From the NCBI GenBank assembly GCA_034401135.1, contig JAWZSP010000005.1, forward strand, positions 1,302,001-1,366,000: a stretch of DNA of 64,000 bases. Reading direction: 5' to 3'. Of the stretch, positions 62,191-64,000 are shown one piece after another. Within the stretch, counting starts at the first letter, position 1; the number at the start of each line of letters is the position of its first letter. Origin of the DNA: Volutella citrinella (taxonomy: Eukaryota; Ascomycota; Sordariomycetes; Hypocreales; Nectriaceae). Below the pieces are notes generated by a model. That model made no database searches. It had not been told where the DNA came from and worked only from the letters and a program-made list of their open reading frames with translations. Both the position numbers and the translations under genes were made by a program.

Positions 62191-64000
62191 AGTATTTAAT
62201 ATTAAGCTCTATTCTAATTACAAAGCGCTACTTAATTTATTAATAAAACCTAGCTAAGCTAAATATAAAAAGTAAAATAATATTACTATTAATATATATA
62301 CTTTAAAAAGTATTATAGTATATAATACTATAAAAAAAGCTTATTAAGAAATTAAGTAAGTTTTAATTACCTTTTATTATAAAATCCTATTATTACCTCT
62401 CTCTTTATAAAACTATATAGCTTAATCTATATATTATTTATATATTATATATTTTATAATAATAATTTTAAAGCCTTTTTATAACTTTTTAAGAATATAA
62501 TAATATTAAGTAGAAGAAGTATATTAATAAACTACTTAATAAAAAAGTAAGTTTTTTTAAATCTTTTTTAAAATAATAATTCTATATCTCTTAATTAAGT
62601 TATTTAAGCCTTTTTCTTATTAAATTCTAAGGCTAATATACTCTAAATTACTTATATTAAAAAGTATAATATTAAAAAGAAAGCTATTTAAAAACTAAAA
62701 AAAACTTAAAGAATAGAAGACTTAGTATTAATATAGAGCTCTTTTAGTATAGTTTAATTATAAGAAAAGTAAGATAATTTCTAATAATACTTAAAGGCTT
62801 TATAAAAAATCTAGTATTTTTAAATTAAAACTTAGCTTTTAGAAAAAAAAATAAGCTAAATACTTATTTATACTTATTATAAAAGGTATTAAACCTTAAG
62901 ATCTTTTTTTTTAAAAAAAATTTTAATTTTAAACTATTAAAACTTAAGATCTTTATTACTTTATTAATTACTTAAAAATAAAAAGATTAATTATTAAATT
63001 TATAATATACTTTCTAAGGCTTTTATAAATTAAAAAAAGATTAATATAAGATAGTACTAGCTTTATAATACTTAAATAATAATAATCAGGCCTTTTTTAA
63101 AAAGTCTTTAAAAGCCTTTTTTAAAAAAAATAAAAGGCTTTTAAAAAAGATTAAGATATTTTTAGACTTAATTAAAGTCTTTAATTTATAAAGTTTTTAA
63201 TATTAAGATCTTAATTAAGTTTTAGTTAAAAAAGGCTAAGTAATAAGTAGACTAAATCTTTTAAAAATTCTATTATTATTAAACTTTATTAAATAGTAGT
63301 TAAGATATTATTAAAATAAGTAAAAATAAGAAATTATTTTTTTAAATAAGTTATAAAAGCTATTTTAAGATAAGCTAATTAAAATAAATATAGACTTTTA
63401 TTAAAAGGCTTTTATATAAAGAGTAAAAGTAATTTAGCTTTTTATAAAATACTAAGTCTTAAAAAATAAATAAAAGTAAGATAATAAAAAAGAGCTAATA
63501 GAAAAATATTAAAAAAAGGCCTTTAAATTATTCTTTTTTTAAAAAAGAAAAAAAAATAATAAGATAGTCTTTTTTTAAAAAACTTTACTAAGTTAAAAAG
63601 CCTTTTAAATAAGAAGCTAAAAACTAAGTAAAAGGATATCTAATATTATAATTACTAAGAGCTAGGTTATATTATATCTAATTACTTTGAGATAAAAAAG
63701 AAAGATAATATTAAAAAAGTAATAAGAAAAGTATTAAAATAGTAGAGGATTTAATAATTCTTAATAACTTAGACCTTTTTATATTTATTAGTAAATAAAC
63801 TCTAGAAATAGTATTAAAAGCTAAACTCTTATTTAATTATTAAAATAGCTTAATTATATTACTATATATATTATTAAATTTATATAAAAGTAGGTAATAA
63901 GTAGAAAATAGTTTTCTAAACTTATTATAAGTATTTTAAATATATAATTATACTTTTTAATTATTTTTTAAAATTATATTTACTAAGCCTTAAAAGACCT
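62190..64000. other. Second patch of intermediate composition reaching the window end
   Basis: From about 62,190 G and C rise again (agct, aagg, cttt contexts), as in the eroded LTR elements. It is probably a further RIP-mutated transposon cut by the window edge. No boundary repeat or domain could be read. Confidence 0.45.

Noticed and set aside
63000..64000. Telomere at the end of the AT block
   Set aside because: No TTAGGG-type repeats; the sequence continues as eroded repeat DNA to the window edge.

Overview
The window is nuclear DNA of a filamentous ascomycete (Pezizomycotina, probably Sordariomycetes; a hypocrealean is my guess). The evidence is many short GT-AG introns of about 46-79 bp with CTAAC/CTGAC branch-like sites, a DIM-5-type H3K9 methyltransferase, fungal-type Trl1, Gid4/Vid24, Ish1/Msc1 and Erb1 proteins, and a block of DNA with the signature of repeat-induced point mutation (RIP).

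Bases 1 to about 33,400 are a normal-GC, gene-dense segment of 15 housekeeping genes, mostly in alternating orientation: dim-5-like (-, cut by the window edge), a UBTD-type ubiquitin-domain protein (+), beta-COP/SEC26 (-), mago nashi (+), GID4/VID24 (+), TRM11 (-), an RNase P/MRP Rpp40-like subunit (+), a small ankyrin protein (-), tRNA ligase TRL1 (+), a DUF4870-like membrane protein (-), mitochondrial uL10m (-), RPT5 (+), an Ish1/Msc1 repeat protein (+), ERB1 (-) and chorismate synthase ARO2 (-). I rebuilt the exons by reading splice sites and checking that frames join. The genes are not one pathway. They cover RNA processing (Trm11, Rpp40, Trl1, Mago), ribosome assembly and mitochondrial translation (Erb1, uL10m), protein turnover (Rpt5, Gid4, UBTD) and secretory traffic (Sec26).

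Bases 33,400 to 64,000 are an extreme AT-rich block with no intact gene, beginning about 200 bp upstream of the ARO2 start codon. Inside it I can resolve two RIP-degraded Ty3/gypsy LTR retrotransposons with matching LTR pairs and 5-bp target duplications. One is on the + strand at 34,182-41,113 (TSD attat); the other is on the - strand at 46,724-53,748 (TSD tatat). They are related, face each other, and are separated by about 5.6 kb of nearly GC-free DNA that holds a long (AAT)n tract and short tandem repeats. Reverse transcriptase and integrase are still readable despite stops. Several catalytic acidic residues have become Asn or Lys through G-to-A changes, and the LTR copies differ essentially only by transitions. 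More eroded, unidentified material lies at about 54.3-59.6 kb and 62.2-64.0 kb.

The main points of interest are the layering of retroelements inserted into already AT-eroded DNA, the abrupt boundary beside ARO2 with possible RIP leakage into that gene, and the presence in the same window of the histone methyltransferase family that silences such DNA in Neurospora.
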